A DNA stretch of 64,000 bases from positions 232,316,371 through 232,380,370 of the forward strand of contig NC_085140.1 in the NCBI RefSeq assembly GCF_024139115.2, read 5' to 3'. Below are positions 41,305 through 52,900 of this stretch, one piece after another (within the stretch, counting starts at the first letter, position 1; each line of letters opens with the position of its first letter). A model generated the notes under the pieces. The model saw only the letters and a list, made by a program, of their open reading frames with translations, did not search any database and was not told where the DNA came from. This DNA comes from Armigeres subalbatus (taxonomy: Eukaryota > Arthropoda > Insecta > Diptera > Culicidae). The position numbers and the translations under genes are program-made.

Positions 41305-41995
41305 GAAGGGTCGTTTGGCCGAATGCCACTCGACAGAAAGTTGTTTGGTCGAATATAACATTTGGACGAACAGACCATTAGGCTGAAAGGGTCGTTTGCC
41401 CGAAAGGGTCAATTTACCGAAAGGGTCAATTGGCCGGAAGGGTCATTTGACCGAAAGGGTCATTTGCATGAAAGGATCATTTGAAAAATGAGAAATTAGG
41501 AGTAGTTCTCATTCTTCATTTCTAACTTCTCACTGTAAAAATTGAGGAGCGCGAAATGTGTAGTAAGATGTCTCACTACTCACTTTTTACAGCAAGAAGA
41601 GTGAAATGAGGAGTGAGAAGTGAGACGTCTCACTTCTCACTCCTTATTTCTCACTTCTTACTGTGAAAAGTGAGTAGTGCGAAGTGGGTAGTGAGACGCC
41701 TCACTCCTCATTTCGCGGTTCTCACTTTTTACAGTGAGAAGAGAAAAATTAGGATTGAGAAGTAACACGTCTCATTTCTAATTTCTCACTTTTCAAATGA
41801 CCCTTTCGGCCAAACGACCTTTTCAGCTAAACGACTCTTTCGGCTAAACGACTCTTCCGGCCAAATGACCGTATTCGGCCAAACAACCCTCTCGGCCAAA
41901 CGACCCTTTCGATCAAATGGGCCTTTCGGCCAAATGACTTTCGGTCAGATGGGTTTCGGCCGAATAGTTTTCTGCCAAACGACCCTTTCTCAAAG
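41305..41995. mobile_element. Foldback element: 690-bp nested palindrome
   Basis: Outer arms are arrays of a roughly 17-bp unit, GAAAGGGTCATTTGGCC, forward at 41305-41485 and inverted at 41795-41993. Inner arms are TGAGAAGTGAGAC-type repeats that meet at a precise centre, 41626/41627, where 23-bp arms (41604-41626, 41627-41649) differ at one base. AGTGAG and TACAGTGAGAAG blocks mirror outward to the outer arms. No frame. The architecture is like Foldback-type elements. Family unknown to me. Confidence 0.75.
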
Positions 41996-41999
41996 CTAG

Positions 42000-43285
42000 G
42001 ACATGATGCTGTTTTGTTACTATTCAGTCGGTAGCTCTGGCGAGGTGGTCGACAGTGTATCCAAATTAATTTCGTTTAGAATCTTCCATACAATATGTTT
42101 CAAAACTCGATGTTTATCTTCCTTCTATCCATTATTTATGTTAGAGAAGCTAAAGATTCAAACACAAACGATTTCACTTGAGAAAATATGACTGATATAT
42201 GATATGATAAAAAAAATGACAAAAAATAAGACCTTGAGAATAATGTATAAGTCTTTGCAAATGCAGACATTTAAGTTTATTGCTAAATAAGCAGCACGTT
42301 TAAACTAACAACAAACTGCCCTACGGAAGACGCACCGCAGAAAATCGGTACAATTTTGAAGCATCTGGATCTGCAGGATCTAGAAGATGTGAGAAAATTC
42401 TAGATATAAATGATATACGGAATCAAAATTATCTGAAGATAAAAGTTTAGGTCATGACAATGATCTCCATCGGAAGGATCTGAATAAGTTCCAAAATCTG
42501 AAATAGATGAGATATCAGATGAGAATGTTCCAAATCTGGAGCATTATTAAATCTGCAAACATCTAAAAATCTGCTAAATCAGCGAAACATCTGTAACATC
42601 ACCATCTCCATTTCACTATTCTCAAACAATGGTTGCTGAATCTAATTACTATCAAAAGAACACAGAAAGCAGACAATACACAGTAGACCAGTGAGGAAAT
42701 TTTGCTCATCGAAGAGTTTCCACAACTAGAGCACAGATCGAACAATCGCCTCATGGTACATTACATTTTACATTCACAACTCAGTTAACTTAAATAAAAA
42801 TAGAGCATACCAAAACGATACAAATTATTTCTACGTCACTGAACAATATTATTTAAATCAACAGATAGGTATGCATAACGTTTTATACTTGAACACTTTC
42901 AACAAATTATTGAACAGAAAAATTGTTTTAAGCTTTTTTAGTGGAATGTATTCAATCGTCTAAGACGAGTTTAGTACTTTCCATTTAATCCACTTCGTTT
43001 TGTTACACATATTTTAAAACATTGAAGAAATTTTCAAGTGGAAATCTCAATGCATTTCTGTTGAAGATACAGAATTGTATCACACTAACGTCACAATCAT
43101 GGGTCACACACTAATATGGTTTGATCAACGTGCAAAATGAAGTGACTAATAATTGTTACAAAGTGACCCACATAGTGTACGTAATGAGATTTAGTGAAGG
43201 AATTTATATGTATAAATTTTTGAATAGAGTTTGAAAGTTGTATTCAGCGGCGCAGCCGAATTTTTTTATGATATGAAAATTTAAA
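42000..43285. other. Intergenic DNA, no gene
   Basis: ATCTGAAA/AATCTGC-rich sequence at 42350-42610 is mildly repetitive. No coding or RNA feature. Confidence 0.4.
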
Positions 43286-43294
43286 TTATTAAAA

Positions 43295-43460
43295 ATTCAT
43301 TTCGAAATTCCGCGAAATTCCGTTTAATTTCGTTAAAGTATGATTTTTCAGCCGAAATTTTTGAAATTTAACGATACGGAACGAAATCAAAATATCAGAT
43401 TTCGCCATACTCAAATTCCGCGGAATTCCGCGGAATTTCGTTTCGAATGCCCTAAAACGA
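43295..43460. repeat. Degenerate GAAATTCCGCG repeat
   Basis: Imperfect copies of GAAATTCCGCG and CGGAATTTCGTTTCG. Resembles the GAAAC repeat at 33391. Confidence 0.55.
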
Positions 43461-43751
43461 AATTTTTCGAAATACCGCATATGCTTAGTAGATTGGTCGA
43501 TACACTTAGATATTTTTTATTTTTTATTGCAAGTTTCAAGAGGTTTTCAGCCTAAGACTGGTTCACCTCTTGAAACTATAGATATTATATATATTTAATT
43601 ATTAATTATTAATTATCATTCATTCATTCATTTATTTAGTTTACATCTAAACAGATAACACTGAATCAACAATTTGACGCCACAATACACGGTTCGAGGC
43701 CGCATCTCTCCATCCTCGGATACGCCCCACGCTCGCCAAGTCGTTTAGCAC

Positions 43752-44303
43752 CTAGTCTGCCCATCTCGCTCGCTGCGCTCCATGCCGTCTCGGTCCTGCT
43801 GGATCGGAAGCGAACACCATCTTTGCAGGGTTGCTGTCCGGCTTTCTTGCAACATGTCCTGCCCATCGTACCCTTCCGGCTTTAGCTACCTTCTGGATAC
43901 TGGGTTCGCCGTAGAGTTGGGCGAGCTCATGGTTCATTCTTCGCCGCCACACACCGTCTTCTTGCACACCGCCAAAGATGGTCCTAAGCACCCGTCTCTC
44001 GAATACTTCGAGTGCTTACAAGTCCTCCTCGAGCATTGTCCATGTTTCATGTCCGTAGAGGACAACCGGTCTTATAAGCGTCTTGTACATGACACATTTG
44101 GTGCAGTGGCGAATCTTTTTCGACCGCAGTTTCTTCTGGAGCCCGTAGTAGGCCCGACTTCCACAGATGATGCGCCTTCGTATTTCACGACTAACATTGT
44201 TGTCAGCCGTTAGCAAGGATCCGAGGTAGACGAATTCCTCGACCACCTCGAAGTTATCCCCGTCTATCGTAACGTCTTTGACGCATTCATTTTGTTGCTT
44301 CAC
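43752..44303 (-). pseudogene. LINE copy 1, C-terminal region
   Basis: Two frames. 44303-44016 holds KQQNECVKDVTI, EEFVYLGSLLTADNNVSREI and TLIRPVVLYGHETWTM; 43991-43752 continues with MLRTIFGGVQEDG and RVRWAGHVARKPDSNPAK. This is the conserved post-RT tail of arthropod RTE-like elements. The frame break lies between 44016 and 43991. Confidence 0.82.
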
Positions 44304-44324
44304 GTTTCAGGCGGGTGTACAGTT

Positions 44325-45062
44325 CTACCACCTACCACCTACCACCTTTGCAAATGTTCGGCCGACAATGTCCATGTCATCCGTTGCTTTGATCAGTCTG
44401 GTAAGCTTCCCAGGGAAGCTGTTCTCGTCCATAATTTTCCATAGCTCTACGCGGTCTATACTGTCGTATGCCGCCTTGAAATCAACGAACAGATGATGCG
44501 TTAAGACCTGGTATTCACGGCATTTTTGAAGGATTTGTCGTACAGTAAAGAGCTGGTCCGTTGTCGAGCGGCCGTCAACGAAACCGGCTTGATAGCTTCC
44601 CACGAACTTATTCACTAATGGTGACAGACGACGGAAGATGATCTGGGATATCACTTTGTAGGCGGCATTAAGGATGGTGATCGCTCGAAAGTTCTCACAC
44701 TCCAGTTTGTCGCCTTTCTTGTAGATGGGGCATATAACCCCTTCTTTCCACTCCTCCGGTAGCTGTTCGGTTTCCCAGATTCTGACTATCAGTTTGTGCA
44801 GGCAAGTGGCCAGCTTTTCCGGGCCCATCTTGATGAGCTCAGCTCCGATACCATCCTTACCAGCTGCTTTATTGGTCTTTAGCTGTTGAATGGCATCCTT
44901 AACTTCCCTCAAAGTGGGGGCTGGTTGGCTTCCATCGTCCGCTGAACTGACGTAGTCATCTCCTCCGCTGCCTTGACTTTCACTCCCTGTACTCTCAGCG
45001 CCATTCAGATGTTCCTCGTAGTGCTGCTTCCACCTTTCGATCACCACACGTTCGTCCGTCAA
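44325..45062 (-). pseudogene. LINE copy 1, reverse transcriptase with catalytic deletion
   Basis: 245 codons with RT fingers and palm: AAGKDGIGAELIK, CENFRAITILNAAYKV, GSYQAGFVDGRSTTDQ, and motif A FVDFKAAYDSIDR. Directly after KLTRLIKAT the protein jumps to DDMDIVGRTFAKV, which in copy 2 comes after the catalytic FADD. About 70 residues including motif B and the first part of motif C are gone in frame, so the enzyme is dead. It then runs into a stop. Confidence 0.85.
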
Positions 45063-45376
45063 GATGCTTCCATCCCATCCTTATCCCGGCACATTTCGGC
45101 TCGCGGCACGAAGCCTTTGCGGGATGCGTTGAGCTTCTGGTAGAACTTGCGTGTTCCTTGAGAACGGCACAGCTGTTCCATCTCCTCGCACTCCGCTTCT
45201 TCCAGGCGGCGTTTCTTCTCCTGAAAAAGGCGGGTCTGCTGTCTCCGCTTCCGTCTATAAAGTTTCACGTTCTGCCGGGTACCTTGCTGCAGCGCGACCG
45301 ACCGCGCTGCGTCCTTCTCCTCCAGAATCTGTCTAAACTCTTCATCGAACAAATCGTTCCGTCGACTTCGTCCCAT
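45059..45376 (-). pseudogene. LINE copy 1, linker between endonuclease and RT
   Basis: 105 codons, strongly basic and helical (RRKRRQQTRLFQEKKRRLEEAE pattern, residues about 36-58) followed by GTRKFYQKLNASRKGF, the linker seen in copy 2. It overlaps the RT frame start by four bases in a different frame. Confidence 0.75.
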
Positions 45377-45436
45377 ATACCCGACGTTGTTTTCCGCTGC
45401 GTCGTTAATGGTTGCTTTAACTGTATTCCAGCAGTC

Positions 45437-46435
45437 CTAAAGAGGGGCCCCATCGAGCTCACCCTCTTCCGGCAACGCTCCCTCGAGATGCTGCGCGTAT
45501 GCAGTGGCGACATCAGGTTGCTTCAGTCGCTCTAGGTCGTACCGTGGCGGTCGTCGGTACCGATAATCGTTGATGACGGATAGTTTTGGGCGCAGTTTAA
45601 CCATCACCAGATAGTGGTCAGAGTCAATGTTAGCGCCACGATATGTCCTGACGTCGATAATGTCGGAGAAGTGCCGTCCATCAATCAGAACGTGGTCGAT
45701 TTGTGATTCTGTCTGCAGTGGTGATCTCCAGGTGTACCGATACGGAAGGCTGTGTTGGAAGTAGGTGCTGCGAATGGCCATATTCTTGAAGGCAGCGAAA
45801 TCAATTAGTCGTAGGCCATTTTCGTTCGTCAGCCGGTGAGCGCTGAACTTTCCAATAGTCGGTCTAAACTCCTCCTCTTGGCCAACCTGAGCGTTAAAAT
45901 CTCCTATGATGATTTTGACGTCGTGGCTTGGGCAGCTGTCGTACTCACGTTCCAGCTGCGCGTAGAATGCGTCCTTATCATCATCAGTGTTTCCGGAGTG
46001 TGGGCTATGGACGTTGATTATGCTGAAGTTGAAGAACCGGCCTTTGATCCTCAACCTGCACATTCTTTCATTGATCGGCCACCACCCGATCACGCGCTTT
46101 TGCATGTCGCATATCACTATGAATGCTGTTCCCAGCTCGTGTGTGTTGCCGCAGCTCTGGTAGATGGTATGATTACCTCTAAACGTTCGCACCATTGATC
46201 CCTTCCAACAAACCTCCTGCATCGCTACGATGCCGAATCCACGGTCCTTGAGCACATCGGCGAGTATGCGTGTGCTCCCGATGAAGTTGAGAGATTTGCA
46301 GTTCCACGAACCGAGTTTCCAATCGCTAACATGGAGAACGGACGCCTCTGTGAGCCGATCCTGACATGGAGAACAGACGCTCAATAAGATTTGCACCTCC
46401 GGAGAGGAGCAAGCCCCCCCCTTCCCTGTCAGCAT
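45437..46435 (-). pseudogene. LINE copy 1, apurinic-type endonuclease
   Basis: 332 codons. The domain starts at WKLGSWNCKSLN (about residue 43), followed by VAMQEVCW (metal-binding Glu), TAFIV, INVHSPH, IIGDFNAQVG (catalytic Asp/Asn), and SDHYLV (catalytic His). All APE-type catalytic residues are visible, so this domain looks intact. It nicks target DNA to prime reverse transcription. The frame breaks after about residue 325; the RT is in other frames and defective. Confidence 0.88.
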
Positions 46436-46564
46436 ACGACCATAGTTCCCACCGGGGTTGATTACCCGATCTTCCCTAAGGTTGCTCGTATCCCGGCCAG
46501 CACCGCGGGGAGGTAGGGATAGGAGTTGCTGGGTAAGAGGCTAAGGACCGCGAGATAGGGTCTA

Positions 46565-48404
46565 TTTTATTCCTTCAGGTACGCGAAGTACCAATGGTAC
46601 GCTTTACCCAGCATTTGCCGTGCCGTGTCAATAGATCTATTAAGGTTTAAATACAACTTTTTCCGTGGTCTTCTGATAATCGTGCTTTATCATAACTTCC
46701 TAAAAAAATATTCCCAGATTTCAACAACTTCTATTTTACCTCTGTCAAAGGTTTAGAGTCTGAGAAGTAAAGTTTAGATATCTTTGAGCGCTTTAGGAAT
46801 TACAAAGTGCCTGAGGTCCTAAAAAATAATCAGTCTATTGTTTAAGGATCCCAAAAACATCTATGATTATTGTTTGGACAATGATTAGCTTTAAAATAAC
46901 CTTCTGCTAACACACAAATTGTTTCCATCGAATGACTTCATATGTTCATACCATAATCATGGGTAGGACAATGCTTTGATTGTCCCACCCAGGAAAATTC
47001 ATGCGCAGGACATGTCCCAAGTAACATTTCAAGTTTTATTCCGCTCTAAGAATGGTTTTCAAGATCGAATTACAAGAACTGACAATAAAACCCATTACTA
47101 CAGGATTACCTTCTGATGACCACTATAAGAGTAAGATATGTCCAGATGGCCCTCTCTAGATTACCACTATAAACCTCTTATAAGAGTATATAAAAATCCG
47201 TTTCAAGCCGCCCGCAAAAAAGGGAATTTGGCTGCAGCAGCTGTCAAAAATGTTGCTTTGAAAAAAGAGAAACAAAACCTTGCAAACAAATAATAACAAA
47301 CTAAAGTGTCGATGAAAATCATGATGAGGATGAATACAAAATAATACTTTTTCAAGTTTTTTTTTCAATCTACTTTCATGAAAATGAGGTGCGCGCTCGA
47401 TTTCATGGTGAAAGTTAGTGCAAAAATGAGATTAAGCACTACGCGCCCGCAAAATAATATAGTTTTGGGCAATAAATTTAAAATTGTTATTACATCAATA
47501 ACGTAAATCTTCACTAAATTTATTAATATTACACCCAAATATGTTTGTTTTTTATAGCTTTTACCAAAAACGTGTCATTTGCGGCGAAAACACCGTCTAA
47601 TCATAAATTCCAGTGATCAATTTCACTGACTTGAAGATGGTTCTCCATTTCCAATATGGCCATTATAGATTTCGATCAGAAAAATGTTGCTCTTATTGAA
47701 CACCGTTATAAACCCTTTGCAATGTAAATATTCTTATTGGGGTTATTCATTTGACCATATTATGACCAAAAATTATAGCTTTGATCAAGCTTTGGAAATT
47801 GGACTTATTACGCTCTTCGTTACAACCATGGAGTTGATAACAAAACCAATCGGCATTTGACGTTTGAAGCTTTTCGAGCAGATTTATTAGAGGTTTATTG
47901 ATAGCAATAAGATCGCCAATAAATCTGAGCAACTAGCCATGGTGACTGCTATCATAAATCCGCTATAAGAATTAAATAAATCCAACAAGCATGAAAATTG
48001 TTACTTGGGGTCCTACCTGTCCCACCCACTCCCGGCGCCACTGATCAGGCCTAATAACTTTAGTCATAGTTGGTCGAATAAGAGCAGATAACTCGCCGAA
48101 CAAAAAAGAAGCCATAGGAGCATCGCATTGGAGATCCCGTAAAAAAGTTTTGGACTAAGTATTTGACCCGAGATATCCTTTTCTAACACGGCAAACGGCC
48201 TAGACTGACTAACAGCCAAAAAGCTCCTTTCAAATGCGTTACTGTCTTTCAGTCCTTTATCTCGTTGGTTTTTCACTGCGTTTACATACTTCTTCAAACT
48301 CGGTACCGTAATCCGGGGGAACATTGATCATTTTTTTTAATTGTTTTGTAAATGTTTTCCCCGTAAGTGAAATCATAGCTTTTTTTTCATATTTTTAAAA
48401 CGAG
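46565..48404. other. Intergenic DNA, no gene
   Basis: No motif-bearing frame. At 48300 a GGTACCGTAATCCGGGGGAA sequence resembles a MITE end, but I found no inverted partner. Confidence 0.4.
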
Positions 48405-49010
48405 TACTGCTCAGGGAATCATTTTTTCTTGGATGCGCCTGCGAAACAAACGACAAAAGAGAACCATTGACAAATCTTTGTTTTTGTCGGAGATAATAAT
48501 GACAAAGATTCGAAACATTTTGTCAGTAGCAAAAAAGAAGACCATTTTGTTGCTAATTTTTCATTCCGTTATTTTGCTTTATCACTGCAGCAAATTTTGG
48601 TTTTCTGCTATTGATTGCGCAGCAAAACAAATACAGTCCACTTATTTTCAGTGTAGACACACACAATGTTATAATTTGCTATACCTGTAAAATAAACAAA
48701 TCTTGTCAGAAAAACAGTAGAAAAATAAATCTTGTAACGAGCGGACGCGTACGAGTTTCTTTTCCTTTCGGCCATCGAGTTTCGCAAGTCCGAACCACGT
48801 GAAAATTCTCCCCGAACAGCTATCATAGTTTCTGCTTTTATGGAAATATTCGAGAATCTAACTATGATTACAAAATTAGCATCGTATTCTCGGAAATATC
48901 AAAGCATGCAAGGCAAATGATTCTTGTCATATTGTGCTTGGGTTCTGTTTAAAGGCTTGTTGTGAGGTGCGTTTGTCAGTATCAAACTCTGTTGACAACA
49001 AACGGTATAT
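48405..49010. repeat. Dispersed repeat copy B
   Basis: Inverted relative to copy A (4487-4537 plus 15980-16320). The stretch 48930-48985 runs continuously across the point where copy A is split by the 11.4-kb element. A 207-bp insertion lies at 48612-48818. Confidence 0.85.
48612..48818. mobile_element. 207-bp solo LTR
   Basis: Starts TGATTGC and ends GAACA on plus (TGTTCGGGG...GCAATCA on minus), so TG...CA in either reading, and is flanked by a perfect 5-bp GCTAT (48607-48611, 48819-48823). Copy A of the host repeat has a single site here (TATGATAGC near 16110) and no insertion. TG...CA ends plus a 5-bp duplication fit a recombined solo LTR of a Copia- or BEL-type element. The strand is unclear; AATAAA occurs in the plus reading. 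Confidence 0.7.
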
Positions 49011-49284
49011 TGTTAGGCGTTGCTCGAATATTGATTCCCTGGTACTGCTACATTTAGAACGTATTAGGCTGTTGTTCTTAATCTTTTGATAATTTTAAAA
49101 ATGTTTTTTTGTCGAGTTTTTTTTTTATTTTTCAATTTGGGGTAACTTTGATCAATCATTTATCTATGAGGCGATTCAAATATGACGTCCACTATTTTTT
49201 TTTTGATTTCTAGGCTCCCCCCCCCTATGTCACGCTTTTTTGTATACCTAGTTTAGTACATGTACTGTAACAAAATCTTAGACC

Positions 49285-49420
49285 CCCCCTTTGGGGCAGC
49301 AGGGACAGCAGGGACAGCATGGACCATGTCCAAGGGCTTGACGACCCCTCCCCAGCTGTCTGTGAGTCAGGGAGAACTGCCTAGGGCGTGGTGGGATTTA
49401 GCAGTGGGCTCTGCTAAAAT
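49285..49420 (+). repeat. Orphan 5' UTR fragment of RTE-like LINE
   Basis: GCAGCAGGGAC and ATGTCCAAGGGCTTGACGA match the reverse complement of 53113-53141, the 5' leader of LINE copy 2, but here on the plus strand and without following coding sequence. Confidence 0.7.
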
Positions 49421-49924
49421 TCTGTTACCGTTAGTAACAATAAGCCTGTAAATTAGTGTTAAATTTCTTCATCCTACCTATTTATCTATAAATATATATA
49501 TATATATTCCGTGTAAATCTAATCTCACTTAAATTTAAATAAAAATGCCATAAAACTATACCCCTAGGACTTAGGTTAAGCACACGACACACTACAATAA
49601 ACATTAGACATAAAATATAGTTCAGTGGATGCATAAAGGGAGATAGAGCAGTAAGTTGAGGTGAACAGAAAGTTTTCGAGGTTTGGTGACCTCTTTTTCC
49701 ATGTGAACTCCAACCGAAAAGGACGTGATAGAGCTTTTAGAGCACCGAAAAAGTTATTGAAGAGTGGAATAATTACTTCTAGTGGTGGAATAACTACATC
49801 TAGCATCTCTTTTTATGAGAAAGCAGAATTTAAGGGATTCTTAAGGTGAAACAGATAGAATCAGGTATGATAACCTACAAGTTCAGGAAGACAATGTTTA
49901 AAGCCCATTTGCCTGTTAGGGCCC

Positions 49925-49938
49925 GTTTTTATGTATGT
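49925..49938. repeat. Target-site duplication of LINE copy 2, left
   Basis: GTTTTTATGTATGT, identical to 53150-53163. Confidence 0.85.
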
Positions 49939-52900
49939 TTATTTATCATCAGACTAAGGCCGGAGTGGTCTGTGCTGCACATAAAAGACTTCTCCATTCA
50001 GCTCGGTTCATGGCTGCACTTCGCCAACCACGCAGTCTGCGGAGGGTCCGCAAGTCGTCCTCCACCTGATCGATCCACCTTGCCCGCTGTGCACCTCGCC
50101 TTCTTGTTCCCGTCGGATCGTTGTCGAGAACCATTTTCACCGGATTACTGTCCGACATTCTGGCTACGTGCCCAGCCCACCGCAGTCTTCCGATTTTCGC
50201 GGTGTGAACGATGGATGGTTCTCCCAACAGCTGATGCAACTCGTGGTTCATTCGCCTCCTCCACGTACCGTCCGCCATCTGCAACCCACCATAGATGGTA
50301 CGCAACACTTTCCTTTCGAAGACTCCCAGTGCGCGTTGGTCCTCCACGTCTCGAAGCGTCTTGCGGAGTCCAAAGTACGAACGATTTCCAGCCACTATGC
50401 GTCTCCGAATTTCTCTGCTGGTATCGTTATCGGCGGTCACCAGTGAGCCCAAGTACACGAATTCTTCAACCACCTTGATTTCGTCACCACCGATAGAAAC
50501 TCGTGGTGGGTGGCTCACATTGACCTCTCTTGAGCCTCTTCCTATCATGTACTTCGTCTTCGACGTGTTGATGACTAGTCCAATCCGTTTAGCTTCGCTT
50601 TTCAGTCTGATGTAGGCTTCCTCCATCCTCTCAAAGTTACGTGCCATGATATCAATGTCGTCGGCGAAACCAAATAACTGGACGGACTTCGTGAAAATCG
50701 TACCACTCGTGTCAATCCCTGCCCTTCGTATTACTCCTCCAAAGCGATGTTGAATAGCAGACACGAAAGACCATCGCCTTGCCGTAACCCCTACGGGTTT
50801 CGAAGGGACTCGAGAATGCCCTGAAACTCGAACTACGCACATCACCCGATCCATCGTCGCCTTGATCAACCGTATCAGTTTATCCGGAAATCCGTTTTCG
50901 TGCATTAGCTGCCATAGCTGGTCCCGATCGATTGTATCATATGCGGCTTTGAAGTCGATAAATAGATGATGTGTGGGCACGTTGTATTCGCGGCATTTCT
51001 GCAATACCTGACGTATGGCGAACACCTGGTCTGTGGTAGAGCGTTCACCCATAAATCCCGCCTGGTACTGTCCCACGAACTCTCTTGCAATTGGTGTTAG
51101 TCGACGGCATAAAATTTGGGAGAGTACCTTGTAGGCGGCGTTCAGCAATGTGATTGCGCGGTAGTTGCTACAATCCAACTTATCGCCCTTTTTGTAGATG
51201 GGACACACGACACCTTCCATCCAATCCTGCGGCAGAACCTCATCCTCCCAAACCTTGGTAATCACCCAGTGCAGCGCTCGAGCCAGTGCTTCACCACCGT
51301 GTTTAAACAGCTCTCCTGGTAGTTGGTCAACTCCAGGGGCTTTGTTGTTCTTCAGCCGGCCGATCTCCTCCTGGATTTCCTGGAGATTCGGAGCCGGAAG
51401 TCGCATGTCCTGCGCGCGTGCTCCTAGGTTCATTACCATACCGCCACCGTTGTCTGCCATATCGCCATTCAGGTGCTCTTCGTAGTGCTGCCGCCACCTT
51501 TGGATCACCTCACGCTCGTTCGTAAGAAGGTTCCCGTTTATGTCCTTACACATATCGGGCTGTGGCACGTGGCCCTTACGTGAACGGTTCAACTTCTCAT
51601 AGAACTTTCGTGCGTTATTAGCGCGGTACAGTTCCTCCGTCTCTTCACGGTCTCGATCTTCCTGCTGGCGCTTTTTCCTCTGGAAAATCGAGTTTTGTTT
51701 GTTCCGCGCCCGTTTGTATCGTGCCTCGTTCGCCATCGTGCGGTGTTGCAACAATCTCGCCCATGCTGCATTCTTCTCCTCAACTAACTGCTCACATTCG
51801 CCGTCATACCAGTCGTTTCTCTGATCCGGAGCCACCGTGCCTAGTGCAGCGGTTGCGGTGCTTCCAATGGCGGATCGAATATCTCTCCAGCCATCTTCAA
51901 GAGATGCTGCGCCTAGCTGCTCTTCCGTTGGGAGTGCCACTTCCAGCTGCTGCGCGTAGTCTTGGGCTAGTCTACCGTCTTGTAGCCGCCCAATGTTAAG
52001 CCGCGGCGGACGACTCCGACGCGTGTTGATCACCGTCGAGAGTTTTGAGCGCAGACATACTGCGACGAGGTAGTGGTCGGATTCAATATTCGCACTGCGG
52101 TAAGTGCGGACGTTCGTGATGTCGGAGAAGAATTTACCGTCGATTAGAACGTGGTCGATTTGGTTTTCCGTTACTTGATTAGGTGATTTCCATTTGGCCT
52201 TGTGGATATTCTTGCGGGGAAAGAAAGTGCTTCGGACTACCATTCCGCGGGAGGCTGCAAAGTTTATGCATCGTTGGCCGTTGTCGTTCGATACGGTATG
52301 CAGACTATCCGGTCCGATGACCGGTCTATACATTTCCTCCCTTCCTACCTGAGCGTTCATGTCACCGATGACGATTTTGACGTCCCGCAGTGGGCATCCA
52401 TCGTATGTCTGCTCCAGCTGCGCATAGAACGCTTCTTTCTCGTCGTCGGATCTCCCTTCGTGTGGGCAGTGCACGTTGATGATGCTATAGTTGAAGAAAC
52501 GGCCTTTTATCCTCAGCTTGCACATCCTTGCGTTGATTGGCTGCCACCCAATCACGCGTTGGCGCATCTTTCCCAGCACTATGAAGCCGGTTCCCAGCTC
52601 GTTGGTGGTGCCACAGCTTTGGTAGAAGGTAGCCGCTCGATGCCCGCTTTTCCACACTTTCTGTCCTGTCCAGCAGATTTCCTGCAGCGCTACGACATCG
52701 AAGTTGCGGGGATGTAATTCATCGTATCCTGTCGCAACCTGCGAAGCCTAGCGACTTGCAGTTTCATGTCCCAAGCTTCCAATCGTGATCCTTTATTCGT
52801 CGCCTAGGTCGTTGCCGATTGTATCGAGTCGTATTATCTTCTATGTCGTTCGTAATAGTTGTTTTTAAAGGCGGCTTATTGGGCCTGCGCAAACCTCCTG

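Larger units (their letters stand above)
43600..46560 (-). mobile_element. RTE-like LINE copy 1, defective
   Basis: Minus-strand non-LTR retrotransposon. The 5' leader lies around 46560-46440, the 3' tail is ATT-rich with CATTCATTCATTCATT at 43617-43632. Coding blocks in order: endonuclease, linker, RT and C-terminal domain, spread over three frames. The same architecture is in copy 2 (49939-53149), but sequence identity is clearly lower, so it is a different subfamily. Confidence 0.85.

Noticed and set aside
43782..44213. 143-codon plus-strand protein
   Set aside because: Antisense to the LINE copy 1 C-terminal region.
50295..52717. Plus-strand frames of 60-171 codons opposite LINE copy 2
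   Set aside because: Antisense shadows of the long minus-strand RT frame.
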